This document shows positions 42,682-51,256 of a stretch of 51,583 bases of DNA, piece after piece (the first letter of the stretch is position 1; every line of letters begins with the position of its first letter). The stretch is from an uncultured Phycisphaerales bacterium (GTDB taxonomy: Bacteria > Planctomycetota > Phycisphaerae > Phycisphaerales > UBA1924). The position numbers were made by a program, and so were the translations under genes. The notes under the pieces were generated by a model that had not been told where the DNA came from, made no database searches, and worked only from the letters and a program-made list of their open reading frames with translations. The stretch spans positions 1 to 51,583 of the forward strand of contig CAIYWI010000087.1 in assembly GCA_903929885.1 (NCBI GenBank), in the 5' to 3' direction.

Positions 42682-43599
42682 ATGCTGATCGTCGCCAGCC
42701 CATACCACCTGACAACCCGCGAACCGGCCGCCATGGCCGCGTTGCTGCTCGCCCGTCAGGTGGTCACGCTGCTCCCGACGCCCCTCGAAGGGGCGGGCAG
42801 CAGCCGCGAGGCCATGGCGGCGGCCCGGCGCGTGCCGACCTACCGAGCACTGGTCGAGAGCTGGTCGTGGACGCAGCCCCTGTGGGAGGCGCAGGTGCTG
42901 ACCTCCCACATCGAAGGGGAGTCGCCCGCGCAGGACATGTTCGAGGTGGGCCAGAAGATCGCCGCGGAGGAGGCGCTGGGGCCGCTTCGCCAGTTCACCA
43001 ACGACCAGTTCTTCGACGATGACCGCGAGTATCTGGGCGCGCTGGCGGCCGACCTGCTCAAGGGCGGGCCCGACCCCGGCATCAGCGTGCCGTTGGCCGC
43101 CGGGCTCGATCGGTTCGCCGCTCGCCACAACCTGTCCATCGCCCGTTCCGCGCCGCAGAGTCTGGCGCAGCGGGCCGAGGCGACGCTGGCGACCGACGTG
43201 CAGACGGTGATCGTGCCGATCCTGCTGCAGGCCTCGGCGTTGCGGCTGCTGCATGCCCGCGAGGTGATGGGCGATCTGCTCGAGCGACTCTGGGAAGGCG
43301 AGACGGTGCCCGGCCTTCGCGCCTTTGCCGAGGGTTTCGAGCATCGGCGCGAGGAGATCGTCGAGGGGTGTCGCGACGACGAGGTCCGCCTCATCGAGGG
43401 TGCCGCGAGCATCTCGATCATGACGCTGCCGGGCGACGCCGTGCTGCGTTCGAGCCTGACGGCCTTGGCGGCGATGGGCCCCAGGCGTCACCACGAGGTT
43501 CGCAACGCCGAGAACCTTCCCGCGCTCTTCGACGCGCTGGATCGCACGCCGATCGTCTCGATGGTGGTCAAGCCCTTGGGCGCGCCCTCACGACGCTGA
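42682..43599 (+). CDS. hypothetical protein
   Basis: A 305-residue soluble, mostly helical protein that I do not recognise. It begins MLIVASPYHLTTREPAAMAA and contains a tryptophan-bearing segment (ALVESWSWTQPLWEAQVL), an acidic stretch (NDQFFDDDREYLGALA) and a long helical middle rich in Ala, Leu and Arg (LLHAREVMGDLLERLWEG). There is no signal peptide, membrane helix or catalytic motif. The open frame is full length, with codon use like its neighbours and a -10 upstream, so it is a real gene, probably restricted to relatives of this organism. Its 3' end overlaps the convergent gene by 12 bases. Confidence 0.7.
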   Translation: MLIVASPYHLTTREPAAMAALLLARQVVTLLPTPLEGAGSSREAMAAARRVPTYRALVESWSWTQPLWEAQVLTSHIEGESPAQDMFEVGQKIAAEEALGPLRQFTNDQFFDDDREYLGALAADLLKGGPDPGISVPLAAGLDRFAARHNLSIARSAPQSLAQRAEATLATDVQTVIVPILLQASALRLLHAREVMGDLLERLWEGETVPGLRAFAEGFEHRREEIVEGCRDDEVRLIEGAASISIMTLPGDAVLRSSLTALAAMGPRRHHEVRNAENLPALFDALDRTPIVSMVVKPLGAPSRR

Positions 43600-44424
43600 G
43601 CCGGCGCTCGGCCTTGCGTTCTTGGCGGCCTGCTGGGACGCCCACTTCTTCTTCATGCCGTTGAGCCGCCAGTTGATGAAGGCGAAGATGGCCACGATGA
43701 CGACGATGCTGCCGATCATCGTCACGGGGCTGTCGGACTTGAAGTACGGGCTCTTCTTGATGGTGGCGGCGAAGGCGTACACGGTGAACGTGCTGATCAC
43801 CGATCCGATGACGACGCCGCTGAGCGTGGCCCAGCGGGTGAGACCGAGCAGTCGTCCGAGGATCGACCCGCCGACCGAACCCGTGGCGGCAAAGGGGAAG
43901 GTGACGAACGCGACCAACCCGGCCCAGGCGAACCGCCGCATCCACGGGTGCTGCGAGAGGAAGAAGTGGCCATCCTCCTGGAGGGCGAGCATGGCCGGGC
44001 CCACCTTGGGGATGCGGTAGATGAACGAGGCGTGGAAGACCATGATGAAGCCGGTGAGCGCGTCCATCCAGAGGATGAGGACGAGCAACTCCTCGGTGGT
44101 GAGACTGGCGAGGAACTGCTGCCATTGAGGCATGTCGGCGATGGCTTGGGCCTTGTCGCGGCCCAGAAGCAGCACGGCGCGGCCGAGGCCGAAGAAGATC
44201 ATGCCCGCGGAGACCGCGAGGTTGATCATGAAGTCGATGCCGCGGGCGATGCCGGCCACGCCGAGCATGATGGCGGTGGTGCCGAGCGGGCCGACGAGGG
44301 TGGCCCACCAGACGAGCGGATGGTGGCGCTTGAGGTCCGCGCCGTAGCGGGCCTCCTCGCCGGCGAGGTTGATCTCGGCGAGGGTGGAGTCGGATGGAGA
44401 TGTCCCTTGGGTCGGATCTGTCAC
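43588..44424 (-). CDS. small multidrug export-type membrane protein (PF06695-like)
   Basis: A 278-residue membrane protein. It has helices near WWATLVGPLGTTAIMLGVAG, INLAVSAGMIFFGLGRAVLL and LVLILWMDALTGFIMVFHAS, and the C-terminal family segment FPFAATGSVGGSILGRLLGL followed by TRWATLSGVVIGSVIS, which matches the G-x-x-x-G and GVxIG pattern of putative small multidrug exporters (COG2426). The tail is basic. Transport of drugs is a family name, not a demonstrated function. It starts at GTG 44424, five bases after TACCCT, with no ribosome-binding site. Confidence 0.78.
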   Translation of the reverse strand: MTDPTQGTSPSDSTLAEINLAGEEARYGADLKRHHPLVWWATLVGPLGTTAIMLGVAGIARGIDFMINLAVSAGMIFFGLGRAVLLLGRDKAQAIADMPQWQQFLASLTTEELLVLILWMDALTGFIMVFHASFIYRIPKVGPAMLALQEDGHFFLSQHPWMRRFAWAGLVAFVTFPFAATGSVGGSILGRLLGLTRWATLSGVVIGSVISTFTVYAFAATIKKSPYFKSDSPVTMIGSIVVIVAIFAFINWRLNGMKKKWASQQAAKNARPSAGSAS

Positions 44425-44429
44425 GGCGA

Positions 44430-44435
44430 AGGGTA
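44430..44435 (-). promoter_or_regulatory. -10 element, leaderless GTG-start gene at 44424
   Basis: TACCCT, five bases before GTG 44424. Confidence 0.58.
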
Positions 44436-44504
44436 GCTGGAGTCAGCCGCCCGACCGGCCCCGGAAAGCCACGGGATGGAGCGCTGTGTCGGGCGCTGCG
44501 GCCG

Positions 44505-44510
44505 TACGCT
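44505..44510 (+). promoter_or_regulatory. -10 element of the GH57 gene
   Basis: TACGCT, ten bases before ATG 44521, divergent from the promoter at 44430-44435. Confidence 0.5.
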
Positions 44511-44520
44511 TGCCCACGCC

Positions 44521-45759
44521 ATGGCGGGCATCGTCCTGTACTTCCAGCTGCACCAGCCGCACCGGCTCCGCCGGTACAGCGTCTTCGACGCCGACCACCG
44601 ATACTTCGACGAGCAGGCCAACGCGGAGATCTGCCGCAAGGTGGCGGACAAGTGCTACCGCCCGGCGACGCAGTTGCTGGTGGACTTGGCCCGCCGCTGG
44701 AACGGCCGGTTCAAGGTGGCGTTGTCGGTCACCGGCGTGCTGCTCGAACAGTTCGAGCGTCACGCGCCGGACGTGATCGTGCTGCTGCAGGAACTCGTGC
44801 GTTCGGGGTGTTGCGAGCTCCTGGGCGAGACGTACCACCACTCGCTGGCGTCGCTCTACTGGCCCGAGGAGTTCGTGCAGCAGGTGGAGCAGCACGGCGA
44901 GAAGGTGCGAGCGGTGTTCGGCGTCGAGCCGCGGTTCTTTCGCAACACCGAGCTCATCCATTCGGACGAGATCGCCGCGATGGTGGCCGCCCTGCGTCGG
45001 CCCGACGGGGCGGCACGCTTTCACGGGCTCTTCACCGAAGCGGCCACGCCCGACCTTGCCGCACCGGGCGCGTGCGGAAAGGTCTACGCACCCGCGGGTT
45101 CGCCCTCGCTGCGACTGCTGGTCCGCCACCCGGGACTGAGCGACGACGTGGCCTTCCGGTTCGGGGCACGGAACTGGGAGCACTGGCCGCTGACGGCGGA
45201 GAAGTACGCCTCGTGGCTCATCGACGCGTCGCGTCACGGGCCGGCGACGGTGTGCATGGACTTCGAGACCTTCGGCGAGCACCAATGGGCGGAGACGGGG
45301 ATCTTCCGCTTCATGCACGACCTCCCGGGAGAGGTCTTTCGACAGTCGGACCAGGCTCGCTTCCTGACGCCTTCGGAGGCCATCGAGTCGCACCCCGCGA
45401 CGGCCGTGGCCTCGGTGCCCCGCCCGACCTCGTGGGCCGACGCCTCGCGCGACCTCTCGGCATGGCGAGGCAACGCCATGCAGGCGCACGCCCTCGAGGA
45501 GGCCTTTCGCCTGGGTCGGCGTCTGCACGCCACGCTTGCGACCGAACCTCGCGAGAGCGCACGGGCCGAGACGCTGCGGGGCCTGATGCGAACGTGGCGA
45601 CTGCTCACGACCTCCGACCACTTCTACTACATGAGCACCAAGGGCGACGCCGACGGCGCGGTGCACGCCTACTTCCGCTCCTTCGAGTCGCCCTACGACG
45701 CGTGCATCGCGTACATGAACGTGCTCAAGGACCTCGAGAAACGCGTCGAATCGGCGTGA
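44521..45759 (+). CDS. GH57 family alpha-amylase/glucanotransferase
   Basis: A 412-residue cytoplasmic glycoside hydrolase of family 57. It begins AGIVLYFQLHQPHRLRRY, the first conserved region; the nucleophile Glu 144 is in RFFRNTELIHSDEI and the acid/base Asp 247 in VCMDFETFGEHQW. The end DHFYYMSTKGDADGAVHAYF is the last conserved region, including the aromatic rich H-F-Y-Y. It would break or rearrange alpha-1,4-glucans and works on the same type of polymer as the GH31 enzyme. ATG 44521 is preferred over an in-frame ATG at 44476, which precedes the promoter hexamer. Confidence 0.92.
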   Translation: MAGIVLYFQLHQPHRLRRYSVFDADHRYFDEQANAEICRKVADKCYRPATQLLVDLARRWNGRFKVALSVTGVLLEQFERHAPDVIVLLQELVRSGCCELLGETYHHSLASLYWPEEFVQQVEQHGEKVRAVFGVEPRFFRNTELIHSDEIAAMVAALRRPDGAARFHGLFTEAATPDLAAPGACGKVYAPAGSPSLRLLVRHPGLSDDVAFRFGARNWEHWPLTAEKYASWLIDASRHGPATVCMDFETFGEHQWAETGIFRFMHDLPGEVFRQSDQARFLTPSEAIESHPATAVASVPRPTSWADASRDLSAWRGNAMQAHALEEAFRLGRRLHATLATEPRESARAETLRGLMRTWRLLTTSDHFYYMSTKGDADGAVHAYFRSFESPYDACIAYMNVLKDLEKRVESA

Positions 45760-45815
45760 AGGCGAGGGGCAGGACCCGAGATCGCGTGCAACGCGCGTCC
45801 CGCGAGTGACGCATC

Positions 45816-47006
45816 TCAACCGGCGCGCGACGCGACCCAGGCTCTCGCCCTGGCATCGGCGTCGAGGATCGACTCGACGCTCTCGACGATCGTCGTCGGA
45901 ATCGCGTCGATCGCCTCCGCGCTCAGCGATGTGATCGCGGGGAACCGGATGCGACCGGCCATGAAGGCGTTGACCGCCTCCTCGTTGGCCGCGTTGAAGA
46001 TCGCGCCCGCGGTGCCGCCGCGACGCATCACCTCCCGCGCGGTGGCCACCGCGGGGAACTTCGTCTCGTCCACCGGTTCGAAGGTAAGGGCCGACATCGC
46101 CGCGAGATCGAGCGCTCGCCCGACGCCCCCCACCTCGAAGGGCCACGCCAACGCCGCGTGGATGGGCGTGCGCATGTCGGGCGTCGCGAGTTGCGCCAGC
46201 GTGCTGCGATCGGCGAACTCGACGAAGGCGTGCACGATCGACTGCGGATGGATGACCGCGCCCAGTCGCTCGGGGCCGATGCCAAAGAGCCAGTGCGCCT
46301 CGATCAACTCCAAGGCCTTGTTGGTCAGCGAGGCCGAGTCGATCGTCACCTTGTCGCCCATGCTCCACGTGGGGTGACGACGCGCCTGCTCGGGCGTCGC
46401 GTTCATCATCTGCTCGCGCGTCCACGTGCGGAACGGCCCGCCGCTGGCCGTCAGCGTGATGCGACGCACGTGCGAGGCGGCCTCGAACGGGGGCGGCACG
46501 TTCCCGCAGCGGCCCGTCAGGCATTGCCACACCCCGCAGTGCTCGCTGTCGACCGGCAGCAGCCGCGCGCCCGTGCGCCGTGCCGCGGGCACCACCAGCG
46601 AACCCGCCGCCACCAATGTCTCCTTGTTGGCCAGGGCGATGTCGCGTCCCAGTTCCGCCGCCGCCAGCGTCGCCGGCACGCCCGAGGCCCCCACCATCGC
46701 CGCCAGCACGATGTCGCACTCGGTCTCTCGCACGAGCCGCTCGGCGGCATCCGGGCCGCTCCACCTGGCATCGAAGTCGCCATCGACCCCGCCCTCGCGG
46801 AGCGCCACCCGCCGAACCCCGAGCCGCCGCGCCTGCTCGGCCAGCAGCGCGCCGTTGCGGCCGGCCGCCAGCCCCGTCACCTCGAATCGCACCGGCGAGA
46901 GTCCACTCGCATGCAACGCGTTGACGTGCGCCACCACGTCGAGGGCCTGCGTGCCGATCGAACCGGTCGAGCCCAGGATGACCAGACGCCGCGTGGTTCC
47001 GCTCAT
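45816..47006 (-). CDS. dxr: 1-deoxy-D-xylulose 5-phosphate reductoisomerase
   Basis: Catalyses the committed step of the MEP isoprenoid pathway, turning DXP into MEP with NADPH. The 396-residue product has the nucleotide-binding start LVILGSTGSIGTQALDVV, the active-site region ALANKETLVAAGSLV, the metal-binding PVDSEHCGVWQCL and the substrate loop ITLTASGGPFRTW with MGDKVTIDSASLTNKALELIEAHWLF. One departure is CGVW in the place usually SAIF. It follows the RNase E/G gene by ten bases on the same strand, so they form one transcript. Its product would feed the UbiA-family and carotenoid enzymes. Confidence 0.97.
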   Translation of the reverse strand: MSGTTRRLVILGSTGSIGTQALDVVAHVNALHASGLSPVRFEVTGLAAGRNGALLAEQARRLGVRRVALREGGVDGDFDARWSGPDAAERLVRETECDIVLAAMVGASGVPATLAAAELGRDIALANKETLVAAGSLVVPAARRTGARLLPVDSEHCGVWQCLTGRCGNVPPPFEAASHVRRITLTASGGPFRTWTREQMMNATPEQARRHPTWSMGDKVTIDSASLTNKALELIEAHWLFGIGPERLGAVIHPQSIVHAFVEFADRSTLAQLATPDMRTPIHAALAWPFEVGGVGRALDLAAMSALTFEPVDETKFPAVATAREVMRRGGTAGAIFNAANEEAVNAFMAGRIRFPAITSLSAEAIDAIPTTIVESVESILDADARARAWVASRAG

Positions 47007-47016
47007 CGCCGCTTGC

Positions 47017-49878
47017 TCACTCGGGCTTGGGCCGCTTGTTCAACTCGCTGGCCGACAGCTTGCGACGAATCGCGCCGTAGAGCGTGCGGGGCTTGGGTGC
47101 GCCAGGCGAGGCCGGAGCCGACGATGCCGGAGGCTGCGTCGACTCGCGTCCACCCTGCTCGCCACGCGGCTCGCCCCCGCGACCCTCACGCGGCTGGCGC
47201 CCGCCATCACGACCGCCTTCACGACGACCGTCACGGCGACCATCGCGACGGCCACCCTCGCGGCCACCCTCGCGACCACCTTCACGACGGCCTTCGCCGC
47301 GCGGGGCCCGACCGCCTTGGGGCTCGCCCTGCGACTCGGCTGCCGGCGCACGCTCCTGCTGCTGGCCGGCCCCATCGCTCGGAGCGCCACCCTCTTCGGG
47401 CCGACCCTCGCCGCCACGACCGCGACCGCGACGACGACGGCGGCGACGACGACGGCGTCCGCCGCCTTCGCCACCCTGCCCATCGCCTTCCGTCGCCGGC
47501 CGTCCGTCCTCTCGCGACGATTCCTCCGCAACGCCCTCGTCGCTCTCGCCTTCCTCTTCGTCCAGCGGTTCCAGCGGCGCCTCGGCGTCGACGATCGGCG
47601 CAGCGGCCTCCGACGCCCCCGTCAACTCGCCGTCGGCTTCCCCGACGGTCGACGGAGGCGCGCCGCCCACTTCCTCGTCATCCCAGTTGCCGCCGGCCGC
47701 CAGCGGCACGAACTCGCCGCTCGTCGGCGCGGACTCGCCCTGCGACGCTTCGCCCATGGGAGCATCGCCCTGCGAGTCACCCTGCATGTCGCCGCCTGCC
47801 TCGCCCTGCATCGGCTGCTGCCCGCCACCTTCGCCGCCTCGACCGCGACCGCGACGGCGGCGACGGCGACGGCGACGGCCGCCCGTGCCTTCGCCGGCCT
47901 CGCCCGGCTGACCCCCGGGCGCCGCCCCCTCGCCCGAGGCGGGCGCTGGTCGCTGCTGCTGTTGCTGCTGACGCGGCTGCTCGCCCCGGCCCTGGCCATC
48001 ACGGCCCTGACCATCACGACGAGACTGCTGCTGATCCCTGCGCTCGTCGCCGCCCCCGCGACCGCCACGGCCGCCGCGGCCGCCTCGACCGCCTCGTCGG
48101 CCCGAGCGATTGGCCTTGTTCGAACCCCCGTCCATCGAGGGCCAATCCTCGTCGATGATGTCCCCCTCGTCGATCTCGATGGGGTGAACGTCGACGTCTT
48201 CCTTGACGAGGCTCTCCTCCGCGGCGGAGTCGGCCTCGAGCAACTGGCGACGCTCCTCGTCGGGGTTGGCGGTCCAGTCCTCCTCGGTGGCCTTGACGGC
48301 CGCCTCGATCTCGACGAGGTCCTTGGGCTTCTTGGGCTGAGGCAGGTTCGTCAGGTCGATGTCCGCGCCGTGCTCGTCGTACGCGTAGAACGACACGCGA
48401 TCGACCGGCAGCGACTCGCTCACTCGCACGTCGACATGCTTGCCGTAGTGGCGCTCGATGCGGCCCAGCAACTGGCGCTTGTGGCTGAGCAGGTCGCCGG
48501 CGACGCGCGCCGAGACCGCCAACTCCACCTTGTGCACGCGAGGCACGTCGAGCACCGCCGCGAGATCTCGCAGCGCATCGACCGCCACCGAATCGGGCTT
48601 CTGCACCAGCCCCCGCCCGCGACAGGTCGGACAGTCGGTGAAGTGCGTGCTCTCGTGGCTCGGACGCATCCGCTGACGCGTCATCTCGAGGATGCCGAAC
48701 TCCGAGATCTGCAGGACCGTCGTCTTCGCGCGGTCGCGCTTCATCCGCTCCTTGAAGCGGTTCTCGATGTCCTTGCGGTGCTCCGAGCGGCGCATGTCGA
48801 TCAGGTCGTTGATGACGATGCCGCCCATGTCGCGCAGCCGCAACTGGCGGCAGATCTCGTCCACCGCCTCGATGTTCGTCTGGTACGCGTTGGTCTCCGC
48901 GTCGCGACTCTCGCGGCTCTTGCCGCTGTTCACGTCGATGGCCACCAGCGCCTCGGTCTGGTCGATCACCAGCCGCCCGCCGCTGGGCAGGGGCACCTCG
49001 CGCGCATGAATCAGCGCGATCTCCCGCTCGATGTTGAAGGCGTGGAAGATGGGGCTCTTGCCCGGATACTGGAGCAGCTTGGTCGTGCCCCGCGGCGCGA
49101 CGATCTTCATGAACCGCGAGGCGCGCTGAACCGCCACCTCGTGGTCGATGATCACCTCGCTGATGTCGTTGGTCAGCATGTCGCGGAGCGAACGCACCAG
49201 CAGGTCGCTCTCGCTGTAGAGCAGCCGCGGCTTGCCCCCCGCGCTCTTGCGACGCTCCATGTCCTTCCACAACCGCTGCAGGTACGCCAGGTCGCGCTTG
49301 AGGTCCGTCTTCGTGCGGTCCATCCCCGCCGTGCGGAGAATGAAGCCGAAACCCTCGGGCAGTTCCAGCTGATCGAGGATCTCCCGCATCTCGCGACGCT
49401 GCTCCTCGTCCTCCACCTTCCGCGACACCCCCACCTTGTCCATGTAGGGCATCATCACGAGGAACCGACCCGGGATCGACAGGTAGCTCGTCAGCGTCGG
49501 GCCCTTGGTGCCCACGCCCTCCTTGAGCACCTGCACGATCACCTCGTCGCCCCGACGCAGCGCCTGCTGGATCAGCGGCCGCTCGCGACGGGGCGTCTTG
49601 AGCCCCACGCGCTCGGTGGTCTCCTCGCCCTCGCCCGGGAAGTACCTGGGGTGCAGGTCCGTGATGTGCAGGAACCCGTTCTCGCCCAGCCCGAAATCGA
49701 CGAACGCCGCCTGGATCGCCGGCTCCACGTTCATCACCTTGCCGACGTAGATGTTCCCCACCCGACTCGCCGACGCGAACTTCTCGTGGTACAGCTCCTC
49801 GAGCCGACCATCCTCCACGATCGCCACCCGGCACTCCTCGCCGGGGACGTAGTTGATCAACATCTGGGTTTCTGGCAT
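47017..49878 (-). CDS. rne: RNase E/G-family endoribonuclease with long RGG/acidic tail
   Basis: A 953-residue single-strand-specific endoribonuclease. Residues about 36-125 are the S1 RNA-binding domain (GNIYVGKVMNVEPAIQAAFV). The DNase I-like catalytic subdomain has Asp 314 (LVAIDVNSGKS) and Asp 358 (IVINDLIDM), and the zinc link is CPTC (416-419) in FTDCPTCRGRG. The core ends near residue 520. The remaining 430 residues are mostly low complexity: acidic blocks (DSAAEESLVKE, EGDIIDED) alternating with RGG/RR-rich blocks (about 592-680 and 885-925), closed by the conserved-looking RTLYGAIRRKLSASELNKR. This tail should be disordered and able to bind RNA or assemble degradosome partners. ATG 49878 has GGAAGG upstream. 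dxr follows in the same transcript. Confidence 0.93.
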   Translation of the reverse strand: MPETQMLINYVPGEECRVAIVEDGRLEELYHEKFASASRVGNIYVGKVMNVEPAIQAAFVDFGLGENGFLHITDLHPRYFPGEGEETTERVGLKTPRRERPLIQQALRRGDEVIVQVLKEGVGTKGPTLTSYLSIPGRFLVMMPYMDKVGVSRKVEDEEQRREMREILDQLELPEGFGFILRTAGMDRTKTDLKRDLAYLQRLWKDMERRKSAGGKPRLLYSESDLLVRSLRDMLTNDISEVIIDHEVAVQRASRFMKIVAPRGTTKLLQYPGKSPIFHAFNIEREIALIHAREVPLPSGGRLVIDQTEALVAIDVNSGKSRESRDAETNAYQTNIEAVDEICRQLRLRDMGGIVINDLIDMRRSEHRKDIENRFKERMKRDRAKTTVLQISEFGILEMTRQRMRPSHESTHFTDCPTCRGRGLVQKPDSVAVDALRDLAAVLDVPRVHKVELAVSARVAGDLLSHKRQLLGRIERHYGKHVDVRVSESLPVDRVSFYAYDEHGADIDLTNLPQPKKPKDLVEIEAAVKATEEDWTANPDEERRQLLEADSAAEESLVKEDVDVHPIEIDEGDIIDEDWPSMDGGSNKANRSGRRGGRGGRGGRGGRGGGDERRDQQQSRRDGQGRDGQGRGEQPRQQQQQQRPAPASGEGAAPGGQPGEAGEGTGGRRRRRRRRRGRGRGGEGGGQQPMQGEAGGDMQGDSQGDAPMGEASQGESAPTSGEFVPLAAGGNWDDEEVGGAPPSTVGEADGELTGASEAAAPIVDAEAPLEPLDEEEGESDEGVAEESSREDGRPATEGDGQGGEGGGRRRRRRRRRRGRGRGGEGRPEEGGAPSDGAGQQQERAPAAESQGEPQGGRAPRGEGRREGGREGGREGGRRDGRRDGRREGGRDGGRQPREGRGGEPRGEQGGRESTQPPASSAPASPGAPKPRTLYGAIRRKLSASELNKRPKPE

Positions 49879-49889
49879 CGCTGCTTCCT

Positions 49890-50405
49890 TCCGCGGCTCG
49901 ACGCGCGAGCTCGCAACGCACCCCGCCCTTCGCGGAACGCGCTCTGCACCAGTGCCGGCATGGAAGGACTCGTTCCCGATCCCGCCCCGCTCCTCGAGCA
50001 AGGCCGAATCGCTCTTCGGGCTCCACCCCCTCGTTCGACGCGCTCGCGCGGCCCGAAGGCCTCACGCATCCAGCGCGCCGGGAGCTCGCCCGACGGGCCG
50101 CGACATGACCCTCGATTCGCCCGCGGGCATGACGCTCGGCGCCACGCACCCGCGGCTGCGGGGATCGGCCGTCGCGGCCGAGTTCTTCCGGTGCCCGGCG
50201 GGCCGACTGCGAAACGATCGACACCCTGAACACCAGGGGTCGACCACCTCGCGGGCAACATCGCCGCACCGATGATCTGCTGCCGCCTCGCCCCGCCACC
50301 CGGAAACCCCGGAGGTCGAAACGCCGCGGCGTCATTCACCAACAACCCGTCACCGTGTCCTGGCGAACACCTGACGAACACACGAATCCTTCCCCGCCCC
50401 CGACC
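49890..50405. other. long leader region of the rne-dxr operon
   Basis: If transcription starts after the -10 at 50411-50416, the leader is about 525 bases. It contains a perfect 7-bp triloop hairpin TCGGCCG/CGGCCGA (50165-50181) and other GC stems. No coding signal. RNase E genes elsewhere have long autoregulatory leaders, so this one deserves attention. Confidence 0.4.
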
Positions 50406-50410
50406 GCCAA

Positions 50411-50416
50411 AGCATA
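50411..50416 (-). promoter_or_regulatory. -10 element, candidate promoter of rne
   Basis: TATGCT in the context GGGCTATGCTTTGGCGG, the only clear hexamer upstream of rne on the minus strand. Confidence 0.45.
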
Positions 50417-50560
50417 GCCCTGTCACTCGTCTATCGGTCCTCGCCCCTCCGTTTCGGTACCGTCCATCGACCGAACTTCACCGAAGATTGTCCGCCATCA
50501 TGCTGACAGCACCCGTACATCATCGCCCCTCGTCCGTCGTCGCCTCCCCGCCGCGGCCAC

Positions 50561-50566
50561 TACGCT
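50561..50566 (+). promoter_or_regulatory. -10 element, leaderless histidine phosphatase gene
   Basis: TACGCT, eight bases before ATG 50575, no Shine-Dalgarno. Confidence 0.58.
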
Positions 50567-50574
50567 CCGCCTCC

Positions 50575-51228
50575 ATGCGCGAGGTCTATTGGATCCGCCA
50601 CGCCCAGAGCACCGCCAACGCCGGCGCGCGCACCGATGCCACCAAGGCCGTCGTCCTCTCGCCGCTCGGCGCGGAACAGGCCGCCGCCCTCGCCGCGTCG
50701 TGGTCCGTCCGACCGGGCATGATCGTCGTCTCGCCGTATGTCCGCACGCACCAGACCGCCCTGCCACTCAAGCGCAAGTTCGAGGCCGTGCCCGTCGAGG
50801 AGTGGCCCATCCATGAGTTCACCTTCCTCTCGAGGGGCCTGGGCGATGGCACCACGGCCGCCGAACGCCTCGAACTCGCCAAGCCCTATTGGCAACGCAT
50901 GGACCCCTTCGAGGACCTCGGCGAGGGCAGCGAGAGCTACGCCTCGTTCCACACCCGCGTCGCCGCGTGCCTGAGTCGCGCCGCCGCCTTCCGAGGCACC
51001 GGCCCGCTCCTGGTGTTCACGCACAACCGCGTCCTCTGCCAACTCCTCACCATGATCGTCAACCCGCCCCGCGACGTGCACGAGGGCATGCGACGCATCC
51101 ACGGCCTGTGCACGCTCGGCCGCTTCGAGATCCCCAACTGCGGCGTGCTCCGCATGACCGTTGCCGACGACGGAGCCCTGTCGCTCGGCCGCTTCGATCT
51201 CGCCGCGACGCCCGTCGCCGCCACGTGA
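50575..51228 (+). CDS. histidine phosphatase superfamily protein (phosphoglycerate mutase-like)
   Basis: A 217-residue branch 1 enzyme. The catalytic start is EVYWIRHAQSTANAG, where RHAxS replaces the common RHGxT; the phosphate-binding Arg is in VVSPYVRTHQTALPLKRKF and the second His in LLVFTHNRVLCQLL. It is too small and the loop too different for glycolytic phosphoglycerate mutase, so it is better seen as a small-molecule or protein phosphatase (SixA/CobC-like range). Substrate unknown. It starts eight bases after TACGCT. Confidence 0.87.
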   Translation: MREVYWIRHAQSTANAGARTDATKAVVLSPLGAEQAAALAASWSVRPGMIVVSPYVRTHQTALPLKRKFEAVPVEEWPIHEFTFLSRGLGDGTTAAERLELAKPYWQRMDPFEDLGEGSESYASFHTRVAACLSRAAAFRGTGPLLVFTHNRVLCQLLTMIVNPPRDVHEGMRRIHGLCTLGRFEIPNCGVLRMTVADDGALSLGRFDLAATPVAAT

Positions 51229-51232
51229 GAAC

Positions 51233-51256
51233 GCGAGGCGATACCCTTCGCCTCGC
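51233..51256 (+). promoter_or_regulatory. perfect inverted repeat spanning the -10 of the carboxylase gene
   Basis: GCGAGGCG (51233-51240), eight-base centre ATACCCTT, CGCCTCGC (51249-51256), ending immediately before ATG 51257. The -10 TACCCT (51242-51247) sits in the centre, so a dimeric repressor or activator binding here would cover the promoter. Confidence 0.55.
51242..51247 (+). promoter_or_regulatory. -10 element, leaderless carboxylase gene
   Basis: TACCCT, nine bases before ATG 51257, inside an inverted repeat. Confidence 0.55.

Noticed and set aside
46426..50229. Open frame of 1267 codons antisense to dxr and rne
   Set aside because: Both minus-strand genes are certain. The Ala/Thr-rich stretch is the antisense of the RGG tail.
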